NCBI GenBank assembly: GCA_947846985.1
Contig: CANTUZ010000025.1
Location: 2,106,100-2,170,099, forward strand
Length of the DNA stretch: 64,000 nt
Direction: 5' to 3'
Origin: Fratercula arctica
Lineage: Eukaryota; Chordata; Aves; Charadriiformes; Alcidae
The notes below the pieces were generated by a model. That model made no database searches and had not been told where the DNA came from. It saw only the letters and a list, made by a program, of their open reading frames with translations. The position numbers were made by a program, and so were the translations under genes. Within the stretch, counting starts at the first letter, position 1. Every line of letters begins with the position of its first letter. Positions 43,783-54,460 of this stretch are shown in pieces.

Positions 43783-44114
43783 GGGCCTGAACGAGTTATT
43801 GAGGGAAGCTCAGAAAGTATATGTACGAAGGGATGAGGAGAAGGCTAAAGCAAAAGCTAAAATCATGGTAGCCACCCTGAGGGAAGGAAATATTCAGAAA
43901 AATCCCAGGGTGATGGGGGGGGGTGGGACGGAATCCTGAAAGGCGGAAGGAGACTTTTAGACGGAATCTGATCCCTCCCAGAAGGGGACCATCGGGAGCT
44001 GAAAAAAGGAACGAAGGAAGTGGGTGTTTCTATTGTGGGAAACTTGGGCATTTTAAGAAGGAATGTCCTCAGAGGGATAAAGATCAGAAAATATTTAGAG
44101 AAATTGAGGATTAG
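43783..44114 (+). pseudogene. Gag C-terminus: coiled-coil and nucleocapsid
   Basis: A charged, probably coiled segment (REAQKVYVRRDEEKAKAKAK) leads to a single CCHC knuckle, CFYCGKLGHFKKEC, as in gammaretroviral nucleocapsid. A small frame change near the G-run at 43915 separates the two. The stop is TAG, in frame with protease, so Pol would be made by readthrough. Confidence 0.85.
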
Positions 44115-44500
44115 GGGTGTCAGGGGCTCTACCTCCTGGGGGATAGCTATCACCTTGAGCCCTTGATAAACCTAAGAGTGGGTCCCCAGGAGGAAGTATT
44201 AGAATTTCTAGTAGATACAGGAGCTGAGCGAACTTGTGTTTGTAACATACCTAAAGGATGCATTATAAGTAAAGAAGTAATTAATGTAAGGGGAGCAAAA
44301 GGGGAAAGTTTTAAAGCCCCGGTGATCAAGCAGGTGGTTTTTGAAGGTAATGACAAAGTAGGTGTAGGGAATATCTTGTTAGTGCCTGGAGCTGGGTGCA
44401 ATTTGTTAGGAAGAGACTTGCAGATCCAGCTGGGGGTTGGAGTAATCCCCGAGGAGGGGAAAATGATTGAGCATTACTCAGGGTTCGAACTCAACCCAGA
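44115..44500 (+). pseudogene. Protease (start of pol), truncated
   Basis: In frame after the gag amber codon comes an aspartic protease with catalytic LVDTGAERT near 44208 and LLGRDLQIQLG near 44404. No ATG exists, consistent with readthrough. After about 44500 the sequence jumps to the integrase end, so RT, RNase H and the integrase core are absent. Confidence 0.85.
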
Positions 44501-44715
44501 ACGGATCTTGGAGTCTCTCCCTATGAAATGTAACTCCCCAATGGGAAGGTCCCTTTCAGGTGCTGTTGACTACGGAAGCTGCAGTACGGACAAAGGAAAA
44601 AGGGTGGACTCACGCCAGCAGAATAAAAGGACCAGTAGAAGAACCTAGAGACTGGACTCTGACTTCAGCTCCCGGGGACACCAGACTCACCTTAAAACGC
44701 CAACCAACGCGGTGA
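44495..44715 (+). pseudogene. Integrase C-terminus after a ~3-kb pol deletion
   Basis: Shortly after the protease the sequence encodes LGVSPYEM, then VPFQVLLTTEAAVRT and a basic tail ending in QPTR and TGA at 44713. These match the gammaretroviral integrase C-terminus (SPYEI, PFQVLLTT). The final TGA overlaps an ATG as TGATG. Confidence 0.83.
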
Positions 44716-44718
44716 TGT

Positions 44719-45279
44719 ATGGGAGAGGAACTGAATAATAACTTAGAAATCACAGAAACTTGGGGAGTGAAACCAGAACTTTATCGTTGGTTTCGGGTAC
44801 GGCCGGGACAAACCTTAAGGAAAATTAGATATCCTCCTTGGGGGAGAGCACTCCCGCTACAGACAGGAGGGTCAGGATTGTATAAAACTGAAAACTTGCT
44901 GTTTGCACTTGCATGTGATCTATATAAAGAAGATAGTCGGCTATATCCTAACCCTGAGGAAGAACTACAGCCCCCTCCAGTACCCCGTAGTATACCTCGT
45001 CTGATACATCCCTATGCTAGACATCATAGTTGGGTAAAGTGCGAATGCTTAGGTTGTAAGCAAAATTGGTATTACCATTCATCCCGAAGACATCCCTTCT
45101 GTTTACATTGCCGGAAGCAAAATTCGAGTTTGGCTCAAACTCAGATACAATATACCAATATCGTAACATTAATTTGTGGGTGGGAATTGCTAGTGCCGGT
45201 TCTGTGGGAAATTCCTGAAGAATGGTGGGAAACAGTGGTCTCTAGGTGTAAAAAACGATTCGCTTGGAAAAAGAGATAA
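44719..45279 (+). CDS. Unrecognised 186-residue cysteine-rich ORF between pol and env
   Basis: An uninterrupted frame begins four bases after the pol stop and ends TAA at 45277. The N-terminal half is neutral to basic with several Trp (WGVKPELYRWFRVRPGQTL). Residues ~113-138 hold CECLGC, then fourteen residues later CLHC: a C-x-C-x2-C-x14-C-x2-C pattern able to bind zinc. A hydrophobic stretch (TLICGWELLVPVLW) and a basic end (RCKKRFAWKKR) follow. It occupies the position where gammaretroviral env normally starts and is in phase with env 45 bases downstream. It may be an accessory protein or a long env leader cut off by a stop. I do not recognise a family. Confidence 0.6.
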   Translation: MGEELNNNLEITETWGVKPELYRWFRVRPGQTLRKIRYPPWGRALPLQTGGSGLYKTENLLFALACDLYKEDSRLYPNPEEELQPPPVPRSIPRLIHPYARHHSWVKCECLGCKQNWYYHSSRRHPFCLHCRKQNSSLAQTQIQYTNIVTLICGWELLVPVLWEIPEEWWETVVSRCKKRFAWKKR

Positions 45280-45324
45280 GAACCCTACCTGCTACAAGAG
45301 CCAGGGATACCGAATCAAAAGGGG

Positions 45325-46384
45325 ATGGAGGGCAAGACCAGGTTGGCCACTGTACTCGCTGCCAAGAAGAATTATTTCTCGGCTGTTGGAAGCACCCCAA
45401 TAGGCATGAGAGGCAGGAGTATAAGCCATACTGGACCTCCACTCCTCGTATTGTTATTAACGGTATCCTTAGTACCCAGTAACGAATGCATGAAGTGTTA
45501 CCAGCAGGTCTCCTGGAATAAGAAGATGGTTTCCACTATGACAATGCATTCACATATCAACAGCCACTGTTATAACCACCATGAGCTAACAGTGTGCAAA
45601 TACGACCAACGCGAATATTGGGTTGGGAAGAATTTAGGAATAGGCGGAACAAGACTAGGAGTACATTGTCCTAGAGGGGAACAATGGCTCTGCTTTACTA
45701 AAGCTGGGCATTGGGACATATCAGACGGAGGTGGAGTACAAGATATGATAAAAGCTGAAATAGTGAAAAATAAAATAGAGCAAATTAAAAAAAGAATAGT
45801 TCCAAGATTTGATGGAGAATTGTAATAGAACAACTCGAGCAATATATCTAATAACAAAACAGCAAAAACAAATGAGGGCTGCCATCTACCAAAACCGATT
45901 AGCCTTAGACTACTTACTGGCAGAAGAAGGGGGCGTTTGTGGAAAGTGGAACACTTCAGATTGTTGTCTAAAGATAGATGATAATGGGGATGCAATATTG
46001 GAACTAACAGAGGAAATCCGGAAAATTGCGCATGTACCGGTTCAAAAATGGGAATCTATGTTAAATGATAATTGGTGGAATAATGTTTTTGGGGGAGCCT
46101 GGTGGAAGCAACTAGGCTACATTCTCTTATGTTCAGTCGCTGGATTATTATTTCTTCCTTGCTTAATCCCTTGTTTTATACGCTTAATTACAACAGTAGT
46201 CCAAAGCATGCAAGTAGTTTCCATACCCAAGAATCCAAAATTGGCAGCCTCAGGCTCAACTAAAAAGATAATGGTATTAAGAAAAATAAGAAATACTCCA
46301 CAACAATTGGAAGAAGCAGAATTGATCTATGAACAAAACAAGTGGATTAAGCAAAATGAAAGTTATGGCTCAAGCCAAATGTAG
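45325..46384 (+). pseudogene. Env with most of the surface subunit deleted
   Basis: The first frame (45325-45825) has a signal-like segment (PPLLVLLLTVSLVPSNEC) and a short cysteine-containing surface-subunit start. Near 45810 it meets the transmembrane subunit in another frame (45809-46384). That part has the QNRLALDYLLAEEGG heptad segment, CGKWNTSDCC (C-x7-CC, one residue longer than the usual C-x6-CC), a membrane segment (LGYILLCSVAGLLFLPCL) and a cytoplasmic tail of ~70 residues. No fusion peptide or furin site remains. It cannot yield a normal envelope. Confidence 0.83.
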
Positions 46385-46407
46385 TATAAAAGACGAAAGG
46401 GAGGAAT

Positions 46408-46896
46408 TGTGAAAAATAGTGAAGGTATTGTTGGCTTTCGCAATAACAACAAGGCTATAAATACTTGAATGATAAGGATAATTAACCTTTAGTAAATTAG
46501 GAAACATGAGAAACCTTAAAGATAACAACTAACAGCAGCTATGAAGAAGAACATCTGAGAGAAACAAAAGAGAACTTCTCCAAGAGACCCCACAAATGAT
46601 TAACAGAAGGAGACAGACGCATAGGAGAAGGGAGCTGATATGCATGGAAAAAGGGAACTGAAGATTATCCTCAGAAACAATTGCCAGAAGGAAAATACAC
46701 AAATAGAAGAAAAAGGGATTAATGATAAATCATTACTCTGATGCAATGTTGAATGTATATAAGACATGGGTGAAGTAGTAGCTGGGGTGCCTCTGACTTG
46801 AGTCATGCACCCAGCGCTGTGCTTTTGCTTTATCGACTTTGTCCCTATAATAAAATAAGTGCCATTTCTGTTTAAGGAATCTGGCTGTTTATTACA
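46408..46896 (+). repeat. 3' LTR
   Basis: 489 bases, with no difference from the 5' LTR found by eye. The purine tract AAGACGAAAGGGAGGAA directly precedes it. Confidence 0.93.
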
Positions 46897-47086
46897 AGGC
46901 TCCTTCCCCACTTTTCTAAAGCCAGCATCTTTTCTTAGTATCTTCTTTCTTCTTTTTAAACAGAATAAAATATAGTAAGAGTAATTTACCAAAAAGCTCA
47001 AACAGACACTAAACTCAACTACCAGAATAGTTTGTAAAAGAAATCCATAATTACAGAAAAACATAACATGAAATCCACAGTCCTAG

Positions 47087-47626
47087 TGCTGGAGAAATAC
47101 TAGGAGCAAAGGGTACAATTAACCACTATAAATAGTTAGCAAGATGTGGCCCTGGAGAAAGAACAGGAGGCTACCATAAATTAGCCAAAATAAGGGAATA
47201 GCAAGATAAACTCAAGAACAGAACTGCTAACAAGGCCAAAGAAGAAGTCACGTTAACTATCTTAATTAACATAATAAAAAACCTGCCCTCGGGTAGGGAG
47301 AGCCCCCTACTAACAAAAGCCCTCTCCTCACAGAGCATACATAGTAAAAAGAGAGGACGCTGTGACTTTAAGTAGAGAAGAGACACAGCAAGAACCAATG
47401 AGAACGAAGATGGCTAAGCGTAACTGTAGAAAGTACTGATAACTGTGCTTAACTGTTACTTAAAAGGTATAAATACTTAATTCTGAGCTTACCGGGTATG
47501 CTAGCTTTGTGGATGAACCACCTAGCACCCATCTCTGCACAGAAATGAAATAAACAAATATCTCACCTCTGTGGGTATATTGGCTTCTTGCATACCGGGT
47601 TAAAAGAACCCAGATTTGGGACAACA
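47087..47626 (+). repeat. Solo LTR with CTAG 4-bp duplication (ERV1-like)
   Basis: It starts TGCTGGAGAAATAC and ends TTGGGACAACA, with CTAG at 47083-47086 and 47627-47630. TATAAATAC near 47468 and GAAATAAACAAATA near 47546 look like TATA box and polyadenylation signal. Its end resembles that of the LTR at 34931-35719. Confidence 0.7.
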
Positions 47627-48137
47627 CTAGCAAACGCTCCCTTCCCTCCCTGACCTGTTATTTGGGAATTCAGCTGTAAAAATAAACTTGGTGGTTGCTT
47701 TGGTGGAAACACTGCAGGTGGGAGAGGTTAACTCATTAAGATCTATCAAAAAATTTTTTTTCTTTTAGTCATTTTGATTTATTTCAAGGCTGAGGACTTG
47801 ATTAAAAATGCATAAAGAAGTGTTGATTTGAATGTGATGCTCCTGAAACCTTAGCATTCTTTGTGTACCAGGTATTGACCTATAAGAAAACAAAGCAGAT
47901 AGAGATTACAAAGACCTGAACTGCCATTACTATTCTAATATGAAAAGTTAGTAAAAGCTTTGAAAAGAATACCTATATTTTTTTCAAATTAATATTCCAT
48001 ATGTGGATACTATCTTGTGTGGAATAGGTTGGTTTGTTACTGGGTTTGGTTTTTTTTTGGAGTTAAGCATTAAGAGATCATCTGTTCATCTTCCACAATT
48101 ATGTGGCTTGACAAGCTTGATATTTGCACAGTGGTAA
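47627..48137. other. Intergenic, nothing recognised
   Basis: No gene or repeat family was recognised; T-runs occur near 47755 and 48050. Confidence 0.45.
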
Positions 48138-48670
48138 TGTTACAGCCAGGGACTGAGAGTCTGGTAAATAGGTAAATGTAACTCCTTGTGAAGAACAAGC
48201 AGCGAAGAATACCACATCCTCAAAGAGACTGGAGGGACCGATAACAAGCTTGCAAAATAAATGGGGGAGTTGCAAAAGCTTCTACATTTATCTTCCCCAA
48301 TCCACACAAAGAGATTCCTCTATTATCAGCTCAAACCAGCCACCGAACACCACTAGGAACCACCCAAAACCTACCATGAAGCCCCTAACAGACTTAATGC
48401 GCATGTGCCAAGGTGTTATGAATATGGAGATGAGTTCTGGAAATGTAATGAATATGGAGATGAGCTCTGGAAGTGTAATGAATATGGCAATGAGTGCTGG
48501 GAAATGTAATGACCATGCATATTCTGCATGGATATAAGTCTCTGTGAATTTTGCATTCAGTGGACATGTTAGGTGGAGAGATCCCCCATTCTCAATCCCC
48601 CCAACGGTGCTGAATAAAAGAATGCCTCCTTCTTAAGACTACATTGGTGTTAAGAAGTTCATTCCCAATT
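48138..48670 (+). repeat. Probable LTR, plus strand
   Basis: GCTGAATAAAAGAATGCC near 48609 followed by a U5-like stretch ending CCCAATTTCGGTGA resembles avian ERV LTR 3' ends. The proposed start TGTTACAGCC is uncertain and no target duplication was found. A 30-bp tandem array lies in its U3-like part. Confidence 0.5.
48421..48510 (+). repeat. Three 30-bp tandem units
   Basis: Units starting AATATGGAGATGAG at 48421, 48451 and 48481 repeat at exactly 30 bases with a few substitutions. They look like U3 enhancer-type repeats of the surrounding LTR. Confidence 0.85.
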
Positions 48671-50450
48671 TCGGTGATAATAACTACTAATTACTATATT
48701 TACATACATAATATTTACTGTGTTTTGATTCCATGTAAACAACCATAGTTTTATTTTCCAACAGCCATGCATGTAGTAAGAACTGTATATTTTTCTATTT
48801 TTCTTTTTGCTTTGCAAGATAAAAACATTATGAAACAGCCAATTTCCAAGAATTAGTTAAAAGAGGGCAGTTTTAATTTGTTATTAAATTCCTGTTTTCC
48901 TGCTACTAAAGTGAAAAAGGGTCATACTCGGATCCAGTTTACCTCAATTCATAGTGAGGACTGTGCAGACCTCATGGAACCCTTCTAAAAACCTTTTCTC
49001 CTACCTCCCATAAGTATTTTTTCAGAAACTGTTTAGGACTTGCAGCCTCTCATGCTGACTTTTGTTGATCATCCCCCACCTCAAATATGATGTTTATCTT
49101 CCTGGCCCATGGAATTTAGAAAGCCCAAGACTTTTGATTTTTAAACACTTTATTAAGAGGTGTTTGATCTTGGAACTGCAGAGGCTGATCACCCACCACC
49201 CCACTGCCATCTGTACCAACAATAGCTTTATCTGGAAACTAGGATTGGGACTAGAGTCCACTTCCTGATAGTTTGTTTACACTTTTTACAAAAAACTTGC
49301 ATTGTCATAGTAGCAAAAGCACAGGTCTGGAGGTAATAACAATGAGAAAAGGACTAAACTAAACTGATAATGGGTATCTATCTGAAGCATTTGCATCCTG
49401 CCAGGCTTACAGCACAACTACATGACCTAGTGACTCAGTGATAAGCAAACAATGACAGGCTGCATTAGTTTTGTGTGAAGTTGTATTGACTACGATAATA
49501 TTTTAACGTTAATAAATCTCATCATAAACTGAAAGAAAGTACAGGCACAAATATCTAATACAGGAAGACAGAACGTGAAACCACTTATGCTCCAACAGCA
49601 TGCTTGGCCTATTGCAGTCTGTAAAGGCTGCTAAAAGTCTTTTCCTTTCACAAAAATGGGGGCAGGGGACCCTCCAAAGAGGTGTCATTTTGGTTTATTT
49701 CAGAAACTGTTGCATACTTGTTTAGATGAACTAAACCTACTGCCCTTCAAATCCTGATGCAGGAAACAGCATCAGCAGGGCACTTATGATGCAGTGTTCT
49801 GGTGTAAACATGCTACAGAAATAGGCAAGATTGTCAGATTATATTTTCAAGGTTGTTTTTTTTTTTTCTTGGAGGGATTTAAAAAAGTGCTTAGAATAGA
49901 AGCTGAGATTATTTTTTTTTAACCTTCTATCCCCAGCGCTTCAGACCTGCACTTGACCCAAGGTGACTACCAAGACGGGAGCCATAAAGCTCACACACCG
50001 CCCAAACGCAAAGCCCGTCAGGAAGAAAACAAAACGCGTCACCCGGTGAAAGAAAGGGGAACCTGTATTTTCCTGAACAGCGCCCTAGGTCCTGCGGCTT
50101 CAGTATGCAAAGTCAACGCAGCTACACCACCTCACAGCGTTTCCTCTTCTTCCCTCGGGCACGGCTGCTGGTGGGGTGGCTCTAAACGAGATCGAGGAAC
50201 CGCTGCAGCGTGCAAAACAACGATTTACAGATTTATTTTTTTAAGGGCTCCTTTTAGATATTAAGGGCTCTACTCCCCGCCCCCTCTCAGCGGAGGGAAG
50301 GTAGTTGGTGAAGGCCCGGCCTCGGCAGCGCCCCCCCTCAGCAGAGCTGTAGTCCCGATGAGGCCCGGCTCCAGGCTGGGCTGCGAGCAGGGCCCTGCCG
50401 TCAGCCCCACAAGCCTCCCTTGATTGGCGCGAAGCGGCGGATACGGGGAC
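48671..50450. other. Upstream flank of SUB1, no gene seen
   Basis: AT-rich to 49930, then increasingly GC-rich. A minus-strand half-motif ACTACAGCTC at ~50344-50353 resembles the ZNF143 element. No exon recognised. Confidence 0.5.
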
Positions 50451-50556
50451 TAGCCCCATATAAGACTTTTTTTTGCTGCTGCCCTAGCTGGAGAGAGGGA
50501 GGTAACAACGAGTAATAAAGGGATGCGTCCCCTTTAAACACCTCCCCTCACCCCAT

Positions 50557-50566
50557 CCCACGTGGG
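50557..50566. promoter_or_regulatory. E-box CCCACGTGGG
   Basis: A perfect 10-base palindrome containing CACGTG, the binding site of USF/MYC-type factors, ~70 bases before the exon 1 donor. Confidence 0.7.
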
Positions 50567-50587
50567 TGCGGATTCCGCGATGCGTCA

Positions 50588-50633
50588 CTTCTGTTTCTCT
50601 TGCGGTGTAGAGGAGCTGTGTGCGAAGTAGGAC
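50588..50633 (+). other. SUB1: SUB1 exon 1 (5' UTR), start approximate
   Basis: The sequence ends GTAGGAC followed by GTGAGT, a near-perfect donor, at 50633/50634. SUB1 starts translation in its second exon, so a non-coding first exon in a CpG island is expected. The left boundary is a guess from the TGCGTCA element. Confidence 0.55.
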
Positions 50634-52544
50634 GTGAGTACTGGGGTTTCAGTTCGTGTTTAGTTGAGGCTGTTGCTGTTTTTTCTACCCCCAGTCCCTA
50701 GCTGTTGGGGGCTTTGGCACCTTCTGGCCTGTCGCAGGAGAAGTGTGCTGGGTAACCGTGTGGTGAGGCTTCCCCTTTTCTTCGAGTTCCCGCTGTACCC
50801 TGCGGGAGGAATGCTCTGCCGTGGAGCGGGCCTGTGTCGGGAGGAGGAGCCGCTGCTGAGGAGCCATTGCCACGTTGGGGGGAGGGGGGCAAAGAGGACT
50901 TGAGTGAGGGGAAATAATGGTGGTGGGGAACCGCCCAGCTCCGTTCCCCCCACGCCGCGGTCTGACCCTGCCCGCTGACGACTCCTGGCCTTTTTTTTTT
51001 TTTTTTTTTTTTTTTTGGGTGTTGTCTTTCCTTCGCCGCCGGTAGCCTGCATTTCTCTTGCTGCCACCCTGCCGCGGAAGGACCTGGACATCCTTGCCCG
51101 CGCCCCCCATCAGGCCCTCCCTCCTTTTCCCCTGGGGAGCAACACGAGCCGTAGAAAAGAGGAAGAGAGGAGGAAAATGGCGGCTGGGATCCGCCTACCT
51201 GGTGTTCCTAGCTCGTACTCGCTTGTCTTCCTTTCCCTCGTCCTCGCTTGGCCCATCTCATTCCACCCTCGCTCTCCCCGGTTCTTCGGTGTATCCTCAC
51301 ACTCTGTCTGCCAGCTTCTCTCGAGGGGCACCCACCACTCCCTATTTCTTTTTCCTCCGGTTTCTGTCCCCACCTTCCTCCATATTGTTACTTCCTCATC
51401 CTGATGCGGACTCTGTGATTATCCTCTGCTGGTGCCCCCCCTCCCCCCGACTTTTCTTGTTCGGCTTCTCGATTTCATGTCATTGCTGTGCTTATTTTTG
51501 CACTGTCCCTCTGACACCATCCTGCAGCGTGGCTTACGTGTGCTTCCCATACCCTGTACCATTTTCTGTGCTACAGCTTCCATTGTTGTGCTCCAAACTA
51601 TTATGTCAGAATTTGCCCTACTTTAGAACCACGTTGATCCATTATCATTATTCAGTCTGTTTCCTTTGTACGTGGTTTATTTCATTGCTAGTTTGAAAAC
51701 ACTGCTATTCCTTTTCCTTTCCTTAAATATGCTTCTTTAATCTTTTATTAGCCTTTTCTAGCTGTAGTTTATTTCATACAGTTTCTCCCTGTGATGCTTA
51801 TTTTTATTCTGAAAGAACAAGTGAGGGATTTATTTGTTTCAAAGAGTTTCTAGTAGCAGGCAAGATGTTAGATATAGTAGTTGAACCACATGCTTGCATA
51901 CTAGAGAGATGTAGAAGCGCACCTGGCACATGCATTCAAGGAAAGTTGAATGTTCTCTTGCCTGGCAAATGAATAGACTCTAGTGACTCATGTGGTAAAG
52001 CTGGAGTGGAAATATTAATTGCAATACTGTAGTTCACTGTAACTAAGATGTTTTTTCAGACTTTTGTATTATTGATGGGAACTTTAGCTTCACGTATGAC
52101 AATTATGCAGTTGTTGCTTGCAAATTCGACTAGGTGAAATGCCCATGTAAGAATATAGATAATGCTAGGGCCTTAATCATTTATATTTATGGATGTATTA
52201 TTGAGAATTCAACTGGAGGACAGTGTTGTATTGTATTTTTTACATTATGATTTCTACCATACTTGGGGGTACATGAAGCTGGTGAAAAACTGTCTCTTTG
52301 TAAACAGTTCAAAATCTAAGACTGCATTTAAGGCAGTTGCAGCAAAAAGGGGAAGAGATATAAGAGGGAAGGATGTTTGAGATCACATCTACAACATGTA
52401 TTAAAGCTTATATGAAAAGGCAGGAGAGTCTTTAGGAGGGTTTTGAATGAGATGAGCCTTTACAAACAGGTTTGAAGATGGCTTTCTAGCCATAATTGTG
52501 CATGTTCATTATGTAGTGTTCTCATGTTATCTTTCTCATCCTAG
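50634..52544 (+). other. SUB1: SUB1 intron 1
   Basis: Bounded by GTGAGT and CATCCTAG. Long open frames in the GC-rich first part (51015-51696) show no domain and are attributed to composition. Confidence 0.65.
50991..51016 (+). repeat. Poly-T run (26 T)
   Basis: An uninterrupted homopolymer in SUB1 intron 1. Its length is prone to sequencing error and slippage. Confidence 0.9.
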
Positions 52545-52617
52545 AATGCCTAAATCAAAGGAACTTGTGTCTTCAAGCTCATCTGCCAGTGATTCAGACA
52601 GTGAAGTTGACAAAAAG
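52545..52617 (+). CDS. SUB1: SUB1 exon 2 (start codon)
   Basis: SUB1 (PC4, p15) is a nuclear single-stranded-DNA-binding coactivator of RNA polymerase II. The exon follows a TTTCTCATCCTAG acceptor and its ATG is at 52546. It encodes MPKSKELVSSSSSASDSDSE then VDKK, the serine-rich acidic N-terminus phosphorylated by casein kinase 2 in the mammalian protein. It ends after AAG with GTGAAC as donor, phase 0. The 24 residues look unchanged from the vertebrate protein. Confidence 0.95.
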
Positions 52618-54340
52618 GTGAACGTTATATGCAGTTTATAGCTACTGTATTAACTCTTATGTTTCAGGTTGAGGTTAAGGAATTAGGTGAGCATTATGTC
52701 ACAAAATGCATGTCATTCCATATGATTTATCAGACACTTAAAAAAGCCAAACAAACTCAAAACACCCCTCCCAACCCCAAAATAACAAAACAAAACCCAC
52801 CCCCCAAGATTAGATTTTAGGTGGATGCTTTTTGCTTTGCAGTAAACTTTTTTCTTCGGGATTTTTTGTATGGTATATCTAGCCACAAGCTTCTTGGAAT
52901 TCTTTGCTGCTTTGTGGCAAGTGATAGAAGGCTTCTGTATAAGCTGCCCCTGGTGTCAAGAATTTGGACTAATTTTGAGGACACCTCCCCCCTCATTTTG
53001 GTATCTGGATTATTTGCAAGTCCAAAACAAAAACCTCCACTTGCCATGTCATCCATGTGCCACTTGCTTATCTTGTTCTGCATGTTCTTTTTCTATGTTT
53101 CATATTCTTACATTTACCGTAATACCATCTGCTAGTTTCTCACTTAAAAAGCTGAGCCAACCGGAATGTCTTTAAGTTGATAATTTTAACATTAACTGTT
53201 TTAAATGCATAAATTTCATGTTCTCCTTTATTTTAATAGTTAGTTAATTTATAAGTTTGTATAGATGTACCAGTTGTTACGAACAAAATCTCAATACAAC
53301 AGTGAATTTATGTTTTTAAGAAATGCTAGGTGGTAATGCGGACATCAGATCTTCCAGTGTGTTATGCGAAGAGACTCTGTCATCTTTACTGAATTGGTTC
53401 AAACGTGACTTGGTTGCACTTAGCAAATTAGGTGTTTTGTCAAATCTTAATATAAGAGAAAACGGTCAAGTGATTTTTTTGTTGTTGTTGTTAGGGAAAT
53501 GTATTCCTGAAAAGACATAGTGTAACAGTCTGCTTCAGTGGGCAGTAAGGTTTTTTCTTTTTTTCTATGACAACCTTCCATATTTGTTGGAACTGTTTGT
53601 CTTTAAAAGCAGTTATCTACAATATGATTCTAGCAGGTGAGACTAATTTTTGGTATCCTTGTATTACCCTTTCCTTAGGGCAGGCATACTATATGACCAT
53701 TAGCAGAAATAGTAACTTTGTAGTATCTGCTAGCAAAGTAATCTGATTTACAGGTGATATCATCTGTGTGTTTTAAAAAAGTGTTTAATTTATCATGCTA
53801 TGGACAGAGATTGGACTCTGATTTAAAACAAAAAAAAAAAAAATCTCAAACCCAAACAAACCAACCTCCTCTGTTGGATTTGATTTCCAGATCACTTCTT
53901 CATTATCTCATCTATTATTTTTTCTTTTTTAAAGAGTTGTTAGCTGTTCTGTATTTTTCATTGCACTCGGTGGAAAGGAAGGTGAAACTTCCATCAGACT
54001 TAAAAATTTTAATTGAAACTACTGGACCGACAGTATTACTGCGCAAAAGAGAGTAGGCTTTTTGAAATGTACTTTGATCTAATTTGGTTCTCTTTAAAGC
54101 CAAAGTATTATGGTAAACTTCACTGGGAACAGAAATAGGTTCATTTAAAGATTGACTTATTTTAAAAATTCCATTCTAAATGTGTACAGTATTGGATTCC
54201 TGCCTTCACAGAAGGAAGGTGATAATGTGTATTGCATAGTAGTAGTTTATGACCTCTAACGTAAACTTTCTTGTAACTTGGAAAATGAGTTGTGGTTCAT
54301 GCATTTCTTTTTTTTTTTTTATTTTTATTCTTGCTCCAAG
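52618..54340 (+). other. SUB1: SUB1 intron 2
   Basis: AT-rich intron ending in a T-rich tract and CTCCAAG. No repeat family or embedded gene was recognised. Confidence 0.65.
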
Positions 54341-54460
54341 GCAAAGCGAAAAAAGCAAGCAGCTCTGGAAAAGCCTGTAAAGAAACAAAAGACTGGTGAA
54401 AGTTCAAAAGGTTCAGCTTCTTCTAAGCAAAGCAGTAACAGAGATGAGAATATGTTTCAG
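54341..54460 (+). CDS. SUB1: SUB1 exon 3
   Basis: Forty codons in phase 0: [20 protein letters not shown], then a Ser/Lys-rich part ending DENMFQ. This is the lysine-rich regulatory domain of SUB1; the DNA-binding core (starting IGKMRYVSVRDF in vertebrates) should follow in the next exon but was not found before 64000. Compared with the human protein the exon has conservative changes and a leucine in AALEKP where I expect proline; this could be lineage variation or a gametologue difference. The donor is CAGGTAAAA. Confidence 0.94.

Larger units (their letters stand above)
40234..46896 (+). mobile_element. Gammaretrovirus-like provirus with identical LTRs but deleted pol and env
   Basis: Both 489-base LTRs appear identical by eye. 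AGGC flanks both ends (40230-40233 and 46897-46900), a 4-bp duplication as in ERV1/gammaretroviruses. Internal order: tRNA-Pro-type primer site, leader with 46-bp repeats, gag with amber stop, protease, integrase C-terminus, a novel ORF, env. About 3 kb of pol and much of the env surface subunit are missing, gag has an early frameshift, and a 1167-bp solo LTR sits inside gag. It could only have moved with proteins supplied in trans. Confidence 0.92.
50450..51200 (+). promoter_or_regulatory. SUB1: CpG-rich promoter region of SUB1
   Basis: GC-rich sequence upstream of the SUB1 coding exons holds ATATAAGAC (50456), the E-box palindrome CCCACGTGGG and an AP-1/CRE-like TGCGTCA, followed by a consensus splice donor at 50634. 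This arrangement marks the SUB1 promoter and 5' non-coding exon. The exact transcription start is not visible. Confidence 0.7.

Noticed and set aside
51015..51696. Open frames of 129 and 212 codons downstream of SUB1 exon 1
   Set aside because: Low-complexity Ser/Pro/Leu/Phe-rich products in a pyrimidine-rich intron, with no motif; composition explains them.
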